Under the pieces are notes generated by a model. The model was not told the DNA's origin. It did not search any database and saw only the letters and a list, made by a program, of their open reading frames with translations. This document shows positions 27,217 to 35,093 of a stretch of 53,061 nt of DNA, in pieces. Where the stretch lies: assembly GCF_001580915.1 (NCBI RefSeq), contig NZ_LHZQ01000205.1, positions 1 through 53,061 on the forward strand. Reading direction: 5' to 3'. The position numbers and the translations under genes are program-made. Origin of the DNA: Acetobacter tropicalis (GTDB lineage Bacteria > Pseudomonadota > Alphaproteobacteria > Acetobacterales > Acetobacteraceae). Position 1 is the stretch's first letter; each line of letters starts with the position of its first letter.

Positions 27217-27786
27217 TCAGGGTATCTCGCGGACTAATTGAAGCTGTGGATACCGGAAAAGCCATTTTTTCTTTCTCACCCGTTCGTCAAAAACCGGCTT
27301 CTTTGTGCCTTGAAAAGGGGGGCCGGGCCTCAACGTCAACTGAAAAAGATCCGTCAGCCCAAACGGCGCATTCACCTCTATGTGTCCATCATTATTCAGG
27401 CGTACAGCAATCGCTGTTGCTGTTTCCGGCCAATGGCGCATGGCATGCGCCACATTTGTATAAGGGGCATCATGATTGCGGATATGCATCCGTGCCTGAT
27501 TTTTTACCGACCACCGTCTCTCAGGTGCCTGCTTCCGCAAGGCCCGTTCTATCAAGCCGTCCGTTGCCACCTGTGTTTGCCCGGCATCAAACCACACAAC
27601 ATCACTATCGCCCCAAGGGGGCATCATAGAAAGACCATGCAGGGAATCCCACACGGCATCACGGACAAAACCGGCGGCCACCCAACAGTCTGGTAAGGTG
27701 AGAGCCTTTACCAGATGCAAACACTTCATCCTGACAGGATCATTCTGAAGAATAGCTATCAGGTTCTCTTTATACTGTGGGTTCAA
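27217..27786 (-). CDS. Nucleotidyltransferase-like family protein
   Basis: A 189-residue cytoplasmic protein of the nucleotidyltransferase-like family seen widely in proteobacteria (COG3575 type). Its markers are LPDCWVAAGFVRDAVWDSLHG followed by a metal-site-like GDSDVVWFD, then RRWSVKNQARMH. The biochemical role is not established. A TTG start at 27786 is used because the family's N-terminal 'NLIAILQNDPVRMKCL' segment lies before any ATG; no good ribosome binding site is seen. It lies between msrQ and sthA on the same strand with short spacers. Confidence 0.75.
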   Translation of the reverse strand: MNPQYKENLIAILQNDPVRMKCLHLVKALTLPDCWVAAGFVRDAVWDSLHGLSMMPPWGDSDVVWFDAGQTQVATDGLIERALRKQAPERRWSVKNQARMHIRNHDAPYTNVAHAMRHWPETATAIAVRLNNDGHIEVNAPFGLTDLFQLTLRPGPPFQGTKKPVFDERVRKKKWLFRYPQLQLVREIP

Positions 27787-27819
27787 GAATTTATTTTCTA
27801 GATAAAGTATTTTCTTTTC

Positions 27820-28440
27820 TCATACTTTTCTACGCGCAGATCGGGGCACCATCCGCAACGCCAGAACACAGATAGCAATAACAGTATAAATAAACGGCTC
27901 TACATGCCAGGTTTTAAACGCGATGCTATAATGAATACAGGCAAAAATCATGGCCAGATAAGCCAACTTATGCAGGGGGGACCATTTTCGGCCCAATGCC
28001 CGGATAGCACGCCGCGTAGAGGTGGACGCCAATGCAGCCAAGATCAGAAAAGTCAGCACACCAAAGGTCAAAAATGGACGGGAGCTGAAGTCCTGCCACA
28101 GGATATGCGTATCAAGATGCCGTGCGACAACAACATAAAAAAAGACATGCAACGCTGCATAGGTAAACGCCAGCAACCCCAAAGGCCGCCGATACAGCAT
28201 GATATCCACGCCTACAAAACGCTTGAGCGGTGTGACAGCCAGAGAGACCAACAAAAAACGAAACGCATATCGCCCGAAATCATGCAGGCACGCCGAAGTG
28301 GGATTAGGCCCCAGTGTTCCCGCCATGCCCTGCGCAATATCCATAGCCGCCGGAAGCAGAAAAAACAGATACAGCAAAACCTGCCGCGTGACAGGCGAAA
28401 AACGGGAACGCCTGCGGCGCGGGGACGGTATAGAAGACAT
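27820..28440 (-). CDS. msrQ: MsrQ, haem membrane subunit of the methionine sulfoxide reductase system
   Basis: A 206-residue inner-membrane cytochrome b-type protein that passes electrons to MsrP. About six hydrophobic segments carry conserved histidines in YAALHVFFYVVV, WSPLHKLAYLA and ACIHYSIAF, as in the ferric-reductase-like MsrQ family. The basic N-terminus (SPRRRRSRFS) is cytoplasmic. It starts 5 bases after the msrP stop with AAGGA about 12 bases upstream, so the two are one operon. Confidence 0.92.
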   Translation of the reverse strand: MSSIPSPRRRRSRFSPVTRQVLLYLFFLLPAAMDIAQGMAGTLGPNPTSACLHDFGRYAFRFLLVSLAVTPLKRFVGVDIMLYRRPLGLLAFTYAALHVFFYVVVARHLDTHILWQDFSSRPFLTFGVLTFLILAALASTSTRRAIRALGRKWSPLHKLAYLAMIFACIHYSIAFKTWHVEPFIYTVIAICVLALRMVPRSARRKV

Positions 28441-28445
28441 GCGGC

Positions 28446-29399
28446 TTAAAAATCCTTCCGTAAGTCCATTCCCTGATACAGGCCCGCCACCTGCTCAGCA
28501 TAACCATTGAAAAGCTGCGTTGGTTTTCTGGCCGTATGGAACAGGCTGCCCTCGCCGATAATCTGTTCGCTCGCCTGGCTCCAGCGGGGATGATCCACCG
28601 CAGGATTCACGTTGGCATAAAATCCATATTCTTCCGGCGCCATTAGGTTCCAGCTTGTAGGGGGTTGTCTGTCCGTTACGGTAATGCGTGTAATGGATTT
28701 AATTCCTTTAAATCCGTACTTCCACGGCACCACCAACCGAATGGGAGCGCCATTCTGAGTGGGTAGCGCTTCGCCATAGACCCCTGTTGCCAACAATGTG
28801 AGAGGATGCATAGCCTCATCCAGCCGCAATCCCTCTACATAAGGCCATTTCAGCGCAAACAGGCCTCTTCGCTGACCCGGCATTTCAGAAGGACGCAGGA
28901 CAGAAGTAAACGCCACATATCGTGCACCCATTTTTGGTGCCGCAGCTTTCAATAACGCGGCCAGAGAAAAGCCATTCCACGGAATAACCATGGACCATGC
29001 TTCAACACACCGCATGCGATAGAGACGTTCCTCCTGCCCAAACTGTTTGAGCAGATCTTCAAGAGCCCATGTGCGCGGATTATCCACCAGACCATCTATC
29101 TGCACACTCCACGGCAGAGGTTTGAACGCACCTGACAATTCGGCAGGATCTCCCTTATCCGTACCAAATTCGTAAAAATTGTTATAGTGTGTAACATCAT
29201 TCTGAGGTGTGGGTTTTTCTGGTGCGGGCCAGCCGGAGGCGTTCTGTGCCGTCCCGGTAGCAGCCTGTGCAACCTGTTCGCTGCCTGCCAGAGCAAGTGT
29301 GGTGCCGACAACCCCGGCCATAACTGCCCGGCGGGACAGAAAATATGAGCGTGGCGTAATTTCTGAAGCCCTCGGTTGAGGGTACCGATAAGCCGCCAT
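28446..29399 (-). CDS. msrP: MsrP, periplasmic protein-methionine-sulfoxide reductase
   Basis: Molybdopterin enzyme that repairs oxidised methionines in periplasmic proteins. The 317-residue product has a twin-arginine signal ([19 protein letters not shown], about residues 21-39). The catalytic oxidoreductase-molybdopterin domain includes [10 protein letters not shown], where Cys131 should ligate Mo, and [14 protein letters not shown]. It is followed directly by msrQ. AAAGGG lies 9 bases before the ATG. Divergent from the dehydrogenase gene at 29547. The pair fits the exposed, strongly oxidising periplasm of acetic acid bacteria. Confidence 0.94.
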   Translation of the reverse strand: MAAYRYPQPRASEITPRSYFLSRRAVMAGVVGTTLALAGSEQVAQAATGTAQNASGWPAPEKPTPQNDVTHYNNFYEFGTDKGDPAELSGAFKPLPWSVQIDGLVDNPRTWALEDLLKQFGQEERLYRMRCVEAWSMVIPWNGFSLAALLKAAAPKMGARYVAFTSVLRPSEMPGQRRGLFALKWPYVEGLRLDEAMHPLTLLATGVYGEALPTQNGAPIRLVVPWKYGFKGIKSITRITVTDRQPPTSWNLMAPEEYGFYANVNPAVDHPRWSQASEQIIGEGSLFHTARKPTQLFNGYAEQVAGLYQGMDLRKDF

Positions 29400-29546
29400 A
29401 GCTGTAAGCCCTTTAATTCACTATAAAATTACATCTCAGGAAAAGGCAGACGCCCCTGAGCCACGCATGCTGGACAAGAAACCCGGCTGGCGTATCTTTC
29501 GTTTGTGGCACAAACCAAGGCAGAAAGAGAAAGGATTTATTCAAAA

Positions 29547-30422
29547 ATGACTACTCAACAGACCATTGGCTTTATTGGCTTTGGCGCTATGGCCAGCCGC
29601 ATGGCTGCCAACCTTGAAAAAGCCGGATACGCAGCCATTGCCTATACTCCCTCCGGCAAAGGTGGAAATGGGAACACGCCTTTCCTGGCTTCTCCTGCCG
29701 AGGTGGCACAGAAAGCAGATATTGTTCTTGTCTGCGTGCCGGATGATGACGCACTGGCGGCCTCCATGTATGGCCCCACAGGCGCATTGGCAGGCATGAA
29801 GGCTGATCAGCTTCTGCTCAATACCAGTTCTGTTTCACCGGAAGCAGCGGATGCCCTGTTAAAAGCCGGACAAGAGAAAAACTATGTTGTTATTGACTGT
29901 CCGGTTTCCGGCAGCACGCCTGAAGCCGAGGGCGGCAACCTGGTGGTGCTTGCCGGGGGCGAAGATGCTGCCATTGCCCGCGCCAAACCCATTTTTGACG
30001 CCATTGGCAAAACCACTATCCATGCAGGGCCGTCTGGCAGCGGCGCACGGCTGAAGCTGGTTATCAACGGCATTATGGGCGCCGGGCTGGCGGCTGTGGC
30101 AGAAACCATTGCCTATGGTCTGGCTGCCGGGCTTGACCGCTCCATGCTTTTTGATGCGCTGGATGAAGTGGCCGTGATCTCCCCGCACCACAAACGTAAA
30201 ATCCGCGCAGCCAAAGCTGGAGATTTCTCCCCGCAGTTCCCAACCCGCCTCATGCAGAAAGATATGCGGCTGCTGATGGATGCCGCAGCCCGTCTGGCTG
30301 TACCGGCGCCTACCTTGGCCGCCACCACGCAACAGCTTTCCCTCACCCGCCGCGCCGCCGAAGATGCTGATTATTCCGCTCTGATTGGCGTGATGGAAAA
30401 AATTGTCGCCAACGATGCCTGA
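29547..30422 (+). CDS. Beta-hydroxyacid dehydrogenase (3-hydroxyisobutyrate/tartronate semialdehyde type)
   Basis: NAD(P)-dependent dehydrogenase of 291 residues. The Rossmann motif is GFIGFGAMA at 8-16, the substrate loop is DCPVSGSTPEAEGG at about 117-130, and the catalytic lysine is K170 in GSGARLKLVING. The C-terminal all-helical domain includes PQFPTRLMQKDMRL. Substrates in this family include 3-hydroxyisobutyrate, tartronate semialdehyde and succinic semialdehyde and cannot be separated by eye. ATG 29547 is chosen because the fold starts there and AAAGGA lies 11 bases upstream, although the frame opens at 29505. Confidence 0.87.
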   Translation: MTTQQTIGFIGFGAMASRMAANLEKAGYAAIAYTPSGKGGNGNTPFLASPAEVAQKADIVLVCVPDDDALAASMYGPTGALAGMKADQLLLNTSSVSPEAADALLKAGQEKNYVVIDCPVSGSTPEAEGGNLVVLAGGEDAAIARAKPIFDAIGKTTIHAGPSGSGARLKLVINGIMGAGLAAVAETIAYGLAAGLDRSMLFDALDEVAVISPHHKRKIRAAKAGDFSPQFPTRLMQKDMRLLMDAAARLAVPAPTLAATTQQLSLTRRAAEDADYSALIGVMEKIVANDA

Positions 30423-30430
30423 TTGAGGCG

Positions 30431-30461
30431 CCAGCCATTCTCCCCCATGAGCAATGGCTGG
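30431..30461 (+). terminator. Hairpin downstream of the beta-hydroxyacid dehydrogenase gene
   Basis: A perfect 9-bp inverted repeat (CCAGCCATT at 30431-30439, AATGGCTGG at 30453-30461) with a 13-base loop, 8 bases after the stop. No U tract follows, so terminator function is uncertain. Confidence 0.35.
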
Positions 30462-30556
30462 CTCATGCAGGAAAGACCTGATGCAGGACTGGGCCGCTTT
30501 ACCTTTACAGATAACGGCTATCAGGCATGTTTGCTCATTAAGTGAAAGCCCCCTTC

Positions 30557-31333
30557 TCAGCCTACCTTCAACGCTGCCACCATAACGGCCAGTCTGTCCC
30601 CCACTCCACGCGGCAGGCCTGCCTGCCTGCTGTCCCGCCCCAAATCCCGCGCGGCTAACACTGCGGACAACGCGGCAAGACGTGCGTTGCGGGGCAGAGA
30701 CCGCACATCCGCTTCTACCAGAAACGCATGCCCCTCCTTTATGAGGGCAGCCTCATCACCCGGAAAAAGATACCGGCCGCTCTGCTGCATTCTCGGCCAA
30801 TGCCGGGCCATGGCTCCTGCACCATATGCCGCACCTGCCGCCTCAATTCGGTCCAACAGGGCTTCATCTTCAATACCAAGAGCTTCTCCCACCGCCCGTT
30901 GCAAAGCGCCTGCCCCGTTCCGCATCATGTTCCGCCAAATGCAAACATCCGCTTTCGGCGCAAGTTCAGCTTCACGCGCGTCAATCACCCGGAGCAGAGT
31001 GTCCGGCTGGAAGGTGCCGTTTCTGAGAGCCGATATAATCGGAGGGGCTACTTCATGGTCCGGCGCGCGCGTACCTTCCAGCACATCGCGCCACCATTGC
31101 AGCCGTACGAATCCTGCCATAGGGCCTGCTACCGCAGCGGACCGCGCAGGTGCCAAGGCCCGCACCAACTCATCATGAAACGCTATCAGCCCAAATACGG
31201 CTGGCTGCACCGTATCTGGCAAAAAGCGGGCACACAGGGCCCGGTCAGGATCAACCCGCCTTACACGATCTTCCAATTCCTGCCCCTGCGGCATGGCTGT
31301 CAGAGCCTTCTTTTGCTGTCTGGACCCTGTCAT
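30557..31333 (-). CDS. Squalene/phytoene synthase-like protein without catalytic motifs
   Basis: A 258-residue all-helical protein of the squalene/phytoene synthase superfamily. Recognition rests on FGLIAFHDELVRAL, the strongly conserved GFVRLQWWRDVLEG, and 'AYGAGAMARHWPRM'. The two Asp-rich prenyl-diphosphate motifs of real synthases are not visible. It therefore resembles the NDUFAF6-type branch linked in eukaryotes to complex I assembly rather than hopanoid or carotenoid enzymes. The function here is inferred only. The ATG at 31333 has GGGAG 4 bases upstream; an internal ATG at 31294 is an alternative. Confidence 0.68.
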   Translation of the reverse strand: MTGSRQQKKALTAMPQGQELEDRVRRVDPDRALCARFLPDTVQPAVFGLIAFHDELVRALAPARSAAVAGPMAGFVRLQWWRDVLEGTRAPDHEVAPPIISALRNGTFQPDTLLRVIDAREAELAPKADVCIWRNMMRNGAGALQRAVGEALGIEDEALLDRIEAAGAAYGAGAMARHWPRMQQSGRYLFPGDEAALIKEGHAFLVEADVRSLPRNARLAALSAVLAARDLGRDSRQAGLPRGVGDRLAVMVAALKVG

Positions 31334-31501
31334 TCTGCTCCCGCACCTGTCTTTCCTGCCTCATAGGCATTTTTCACCGCGCCAAAGGCAGACCAGCCCT
31401 GCCGCATCCTTTTTCTACCTTATGCGTTAGCAGGACACACCACGCCCATGGGCAAGAATGTGTGAGGCGGCCATTAAGCGGCATTTGTCACGCCGTGGTC
31501 C

Positions 31502-31526
31502 CTTGACGCATCCGCCATCGCCCCAT
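31502..31526 (+). promoter_or_regulatory. Sigma-32-like promoter upstream of sodB
   Basis: CTTGACG at 31502-31508 and CCCCAT at 31521-31526, with a 12-base spacer, matching the heat-shock promoter form (CTTGAAA, 11-16 bases, CCCCAT). It lies about 50 bases before the sodB start. Identified by eye only. Confidence 0.5.
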
Positions 31527-31575
31527 AGCTCTGGGGGACGGCGTATTTGCGCCCTGATTTTTAACGGAGTATGTC

Positions 31576-32184
31576 ATGGCTTTTGAACTGCCAGCTCTTC
31601 CCTATTCCTACAATGCACTGGCCGCACGTGGCATGTGCCAGGAAACGCTTGAACTGCATCATGACAAGCACCATCAGGCTTATGTCACGGCGCTGAACAA
31701 TTTTGTTGAATCCAAGCCCGAACTTCAGGGCAAGTCCCTGGATGAAATCATTCTGGCCGTAAAAGGCGACAGCAGCCAGGCTCCTGTCTTCAATAACGCT
31801 GGCCAGCATTGGAACCACATTCTGTTCTGGCAGAACCTCTCCCCGGCTGGTGGTGCCATTCCGGACAAACTGGCCGCCAAGATCAACGGTGACTTCGGCA
31901 GCGTTGATGCCTTCAAGGAAGAATTCAAGAAGGCCGCCACCACGCAGTTCGGCTCCGGCTGGGCATGGCTGGTTCTGGGTCAGGACGGCAAGCTGGCTGT
32001 GACCAAAACGGCCAATGGCTCCAACCCGCTGGCCGAAGGCCAGGGCAAGGTGCTGCTGGGTCTGGACGTGTGGGAACACGCTTACTACCTTGATTTCCGC
32101 AACCGTCGCCCGGACTACATCACCAACTATCTGGACAAGCTGGCGAACTATGAATTCGCTGAAGCGCAACTGAGCGCTGCTTGA
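31576..32184 (+). CDS. sodB: Superoxide dismutase, Fe type
   Basis: Converts superoxide to hydrogen peroxide and oxygen in the cytoplasm. The 202-residue product has all four metal ligands: H28 (LELHHDKHHQAY), H81 (QHWNHILFW), D164 and H168 (LDVWEHAYYLDF). Gln77 in AGQHWNH sits at the position diagnostic of iron enzymes. CGGAG precedes the ATG at 31576 by 6-7 bases. A GC-rich hairpin follows the stop. A sigma-32-like promoter lies upstream. Confidence 0.95.
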   Translation: MAFELPALPYSYNALAARGMCQETLELHHDKHHQAYVTALNNFVESKPELQGKSLDEIILAVKGDSSQAPVFNNAGQHWNHILFWQNLSPAGGAIPDKLAAKINGDFGSVDAFKEEFKKAATTQFGSGWAWLVLGQDGKLAVTKTANGSNPLAEGQGKVLLGLDVWEHAYYLDFRNRRPDYITNYLDKLANYEFAEAQLSAA

Positions 32185-32190
32185 GTCAAA

Positions 32191-32228
32191 GCCGGACTCC
32201 GCTATCGGAGTCCGGCCCCTCCGGGGCC
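32191..32228 (+). terminator. Double GC-rich hairpin after sodB
   Basis: A perfect 11-bp stem with a CTAT loop (32191-32201 with 32206-32216), beginning 7 bases after the sodB stop. It runs into a second short stem (GGCCCC at 32214-32219, GGGGCC at 32223-32228). No long U tract follows, so it may slow or stabilise transcripts rather than end them alone. Confidence 0.6.
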
Positions 32229-32279
32229 ATAAACGCCCTTGGTATTATTATTCTCTGATAATTTGATCTTGATGGCAGA

Positions 32280-32885
32280 TTATCCGCTGGTTGCTGTATT
32301 CATATAATCCAGCGCCTGTTCAAGAAACTGTTCCAGATCAATGTGTGGATCTGTAGCCTGCACCAACGGTGTAAGCAGCCCATCAATGGCGAGAATCGCC
32401 AGTCCATGCACTTTCCCCCACATCACCGCTTCCGCAATCTGAGGGGCAAACCCTGCCGCTTTGCCACTTGTGCCTGCCCAAGTGTCCAGTAACGCAAAGC
32501 TGTCACTCGCAGCCCCAGCAAATGCAGGATCGCTTCTGTCTATTGCATCTCCCCGAAACATCAGCGTGAACAAGCCCGGATTACGGATGGCAAAATAAAT
32601 ATAGGCCAATCCCGCATCTTTCAGGGACCGAGCCTTCCCCGTTTTTATGGCATGAGCCAGTTCCTCAAACCCTTGGGTGGCAAGTGCTGTCAGTAGACCG
32701 CGTAAGTTCCCGAAATGCGGTGCTACGGCCATGGGAGACACCTCCACCTGCCGGGTAATGGCGCGCAGTTTCAGCGCACCGACACCTTGCGTCTCCAGCA
32801 TTTCCCGCGCTGAAGCCAAGAGGGCAACCCGCAGATTGCCGTGATGATACCCTTCCTTGCTACGCTCCGTCGTCGCTCTGACCAT
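32280..32885 (-). CDS. TetR/AcrR-family transcriptional regulator
   Basis: A 201-residue repressor-type protein. The N-terminal HTH (about residues 16-62) includes LLASAREMLETQGVGALKLRAI and SPMAVAPHFGNLRGLLTAL. The ligand domain has the 'YIYFAIRNPGLFTLMFRGD' stretch typical of the WHG-type TetR C-terminal domain. It is divergent from the membrane protein at 33048, and two related TTTACA-N-TGTAWA palindromes lie between them, so it most likely controls that gene and itself. The ligand is unknown. Confidence 0.88.
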   Translation of the reverse strand: MVRATTERSKEGYHHGNLRVALLASAREMLETQGVGALKLRAITRQVEVSPMAVAPHFGNLRGLLTALATQGFEELAHAIKTGKARSLKDAGLAYIYFAIRNPGLFTLMFRGDAIDRSDPAFAGAASDSFALLDTWAGTSGKAAGFAPQIAEAVMWGKVHGLAILAIDGLLTPLVQATDPHIDLEQFLEQALDYMNTATSG

Positions 32886-32909
32886 ATTTTTTCAGCTTCC
32901 CCCTCAAAC

Positions 32910-32922
32910 TTTACAGTGTATA
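32910..32922. promoter_or_regulatory. Candidate TetR operator, distal copy
   Basis: TTTACAGTGTATA, an imperfect palindrome sharing the TTTACA-N-TGTAWA form with the copy at 32956-32968. It overlaps the likely -10 region of the minus-strand tetR-type gene. Confidence 0.55.
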
Positions 32923-32955
32923 TTTTTCTTGACACCCATCAAGGCACCATTAGTC

Positions 32956-32968
32956 TTTACAATGTAAA
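32956..32968. promoter_or_regulatory. Candidate TetR operator, perfect copy
   Basis: TTTACAATGTAAA is a perfect 6-1-6 palindrome. It contains the TACAAT (32958-32963) that could serve as -10 of the plus-strand gene, so binding there would block it. It lies 46 bases from the related distal copy. Confidence 0.6.
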
Positions 32969-33047
32969 TATGACAGACACACGGTCACATCTCCATACCC
33001 CGCGCCACGAGGAACAGGCACGCCTCAAAGTCGTCAAAGGAATAGTC

Positions 33048-33665
33048 ATGGCCCGCTTTTTTCTTTTTTCCAGAATAGTACTGGATTTCGGAAGTTTGCT
33101 GGTGTTCTGGGTGCTGGCCTCGCTTTATTCCGTGCGTATCGCCATTGCCGGCACATTTATTTTCATTCTGTGTGATGGCGTGCACCGTTATCTGGGCAAG
33201 CGGACTTTTCCGCGCTTATGGATTATCAGCAATACACTGGCCATCGTGTTTGGGGTGATTGATCTGATCTCGATCACCCCTTTCATGATCCGGTATGAAG
33301 GCGTGCTGACAAACCTGATTATCGCCCTCTCCTTTGCTATTGGTGCGTTCGGTGCAACTACGCCCATTCAGGAACTGGTAGAGGAACAGCAAGGTTTTCC
33401 TTTTCCACCTGAGCGGCAGGAAATCCGTGCTTATTTTAAATCTCTTACGCTTGTCTGGGCTTTCTATTTCGCAGCCAAGGCCATTTTGTATTTCTGGCTT
33501 CTAACCTATTTTCCATTGCCCCGCGCCCTGATGCTCAGTTCCGTTATCGGCACTGTCAGCCTTGGCGTCATGATAGGCATCAGTTTACAGGGCAGACGCA
33601 TTTTTCTGCTCTGCCAACGGGCAGGATTTTTCCTGCCGCGCTACAGCACAGAACCTCAAGCCTGA
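33048..33665 (+). CDS. Integral membrane protein of unknown function, TetR-controlled
   Basis: A 205-residue protein with about six hydrophobic segments and a charged loop (QELVEEQQGFPFPPERQEIR). I do not recognise the family. ATG 33048 is preferred because AAAGGA lies 6-7 bases upstream. The frame is open to 32841 and an ATG at 32970 is possible, but that start has no ribosome binding site and directly abuts an operator palindrome. Its promoter region is shared with the divergent tetR-type gene, so induction by a TetR ligand is likely. It could be a small transporter or an envelope stress protein. Confidence 0.6.
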   Translation: MARFFLFSRIVLDFGSLLVFWVLASLYSVRIAIAGTFIFILCDGVHRYLGKRTFPRLWIISNTLAIVFGVIDLISITPFMIRYEGVLTNLIIALSFAIGAFGATTPIQELVEEQQGFPFPPERQEIRAYFKSLTLVWAFYFAAKAILYFWLLTYFPLPRALMLSSVIGTVSLGVMIGISLQGRRIFLLCQRAGFFLPRYSTEPQA

Positions 33666-33713
33666 CGTGGGCCGTCCATGCATGTGCTGGAACCAACAAC
33701 AGGTAGAACAGGA

Positions 33714-34130
33714 TCATCCACCTGCATGGACCCCACTTGATGCCATCCTCTGCCGGAAGGTTGCGCTCATCAAACCAATCCATGCGCTGGCACCGTAACC
33801 CCATAGCAACCAGGCAGCCCCCAGCCGCGCCACATGATCATCTGCCGCATACAGGGCCGGAAACCAGCGTAGGGCGATACCGTCCATCAGCATGGAATCG
33901 GCAATAACCACAAAACATCCGGCAAGACTTTGCTCAGGTGACAGATTCGCCAGCCGGCATATCAGCCAGACACAGAAGAACCCCACAGGAAGCGCCGTTA
34001 TAAAGCCCATTGTTCCCCAGACAGGATCAGTGAACGAGTCTGGAACAAACCGTATGAACAACGTCGCCAGCCCCCAGAAAATGGTCGCCAGAAGAACGCA
34101 GATGCAGACCTGCCGGAATGTGAGCGTCAT
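33714..34130 (-). CDS. Small integral membrane protein of unknown function (DUF5367-like size and topology)
   Basis: A 138-residue protein with four hydrophobic segments (CVLLATIFWGLATLFIRF, GFITALPVGFFCVWLICRL, SLAGCFVVIADSMLMDGIAL, LGAAWLLWGYGASAWIGL). Family is uncertain; the small four-helix form recalls DUF5367-type proteins, but I would not insist. Three consecutive ATGs open the gene (34136, 34133, 34130); the third is used because AAAGGA is 7 bases upstream of it. Divergent from a TetR gene, with two identical-format operators between them. Confidence 0.6.
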   Translation of the reverse strand: MTLTFRQVCICVLLATIFWGLATLFIRFVPDSFTDPVWGTMGFITALPVGFFCVWLICRLANLSPEQSLAGCFVVIADSMLMDGIALRWFPALYAADDHVARLGAAWLLWGYGASAWIGLMSATFRQRMASSGVHAGG

Positions 34131-34146
34131 CATCATTTCCTTTCAA

Positions 34147-34162
34147 TGTAGCAGTCACTACA
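34147..34162. promoter_or_regulatory. Candidate TetR operator TGTAG-N6-CTACA, copy 1
   Basis: Inverted repeat TGTAG/CTACA with a 6-base centre, just upstream of the ribosome binding site of the minus-strand membrane gene. Same length and half-sites as copy 2 at 34175-34190. Confidence 0.65.
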
Positions 34163-34174
34163 TAGCACACGCCA

Positions 34175-34190
34175 TGTAGCACGTGCTACA
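34175..34190. promoter_or_regulatory. Candidate TetR operator TGTAG-N6-CTACA, copy 2
   Basis: TGTAGCACGTGCTACA is a perfect 16-bp palindrome, 8 bases before the ATG of the TetR gene at 34199. It is spaced 28 bp from copy 1. Confidence 0.7.
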
Positions 34191-34198
34191 AGATTCCG

Positions 34199-34822
34199 AT
34201 GCACAAGACATCCTCCTCTCCCATCTCGCCACGCCATCAGTCAGACACCGACCCCACGCTGCGCAAGCAACAGATGATCACGCAGATGGCGGATATCGTG
34301 TTGGCCGAGGGGCTCAATAATCTGTCCTTGCGGGCGTTGGCCGCACGGATGGACACAAGCGACCGAATGCTGCTGTATTATTTCAAGACCAAAGATCTTC
34401 TGGTCCGTACAGTTCTGGACGAAGTCAATAACCGGCTGACCACCATCCTTGCAGCGCAGAGTACCGGGCCACGTGTAACGGCTACCCAGTTTCTCTCCCG
34501 CGTTATGCCCATGGTGTCTGATCCCGCCATTGCGCCTTTCATGCAGATATGGACAGATGTCATTGCCCACGGCGCACGTGGCCTGAAACCGTATGATGAC
34601 ATCGCCCGAACGGTCGTGCGGTCCTGGACCACATGGATAAACAGCCGCCTTGTCTCCAACCCGGAGGAAAGCCCGGAAAATGATGCCGCCCGCGCCACAT
34701 TTCTGCTGGCATGTGTAGAGGGGATAATGCTTCTGGCTCAGGTCAATCCAGAGGGGTTACAGCCCGGCAAAACAGATATCGCACACATTGTCGGCACCCT
34801 GTTTGGAGAGCCCGGCCAGTAA
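34199..34822 (+). CDS. TetR-family transcriptional regulator
   Basis: A 207-residue regulator with an N-terminal HTH at about residues 22-68 (ITQMADIVLAEGLNNLSLRA, then LAARMDTSDRMLLYYFKTKD). The C-terminal ligand domain is not assignable. It is divergent from a small four-helix membrane protein, and two matching palindromic operators fill the 60-base spacer, implying autorepression and repression of the partner. The ATG at 34199 lacks a good ribosome binding site, so the transcript may be nearly leaderless. Confidence 0.87.
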   Translation: MHKTSSSPISPRHQSDTDPTLRKQQMITQMADIVLAEGLNNLSLRALAARMDTSDRMLLYYFKTKDLLVRTVLDEVNNRLTTILAAQSTGPRVTATQFLSRVMPMVSDPAIAPFMQIWTDVIAHGARGLKPYDDIARTVVRSWTTWINSRLVSNPEESPENDAARATFLLACVEGIMLLAQVNPEGLQPGKTDIAHIVGTLFGEPGQ

Positions 34823-34974
34823 CACGCCTGATTTTCTGACTATCAAGCATGTCGGATTTTTTTCTATGATCTCAGTCACTTCCGGCCCGCAGAATAGGCC
34901 GGAAGCAGAAGCGCGCAGGGTATGGGGCATGCCTTTGCCCTCATTTTCTTCTGGTCAGACCTGCCCACTTCCCT

Positions 34975-35002
34975 CTTGATTGTTGCAACGAGCGTTCCAA
35001 TC
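34975..35002 (+). promoter_or_regulatory. Possible heat-shock-type promoter upstream of clpB
   Basis: CTTGATT at 34975-34981 followed after about 15 bases by CCAATCT (34997-35003), loosely like a sigma-32 promoter. It lies about 90 bases before clpB, where such a promoter would be expected. The -10 match is weak. Confidence 0.3.
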
Positions 35003-35093
35003 TTTGTTAGCGAGAAAAGACCATGTTGCCGTTGCCAGAATGGGGCGGTGATACGGCCTTCAGTCGCCTAAGAGAAAGGGACACGAGGGAACT

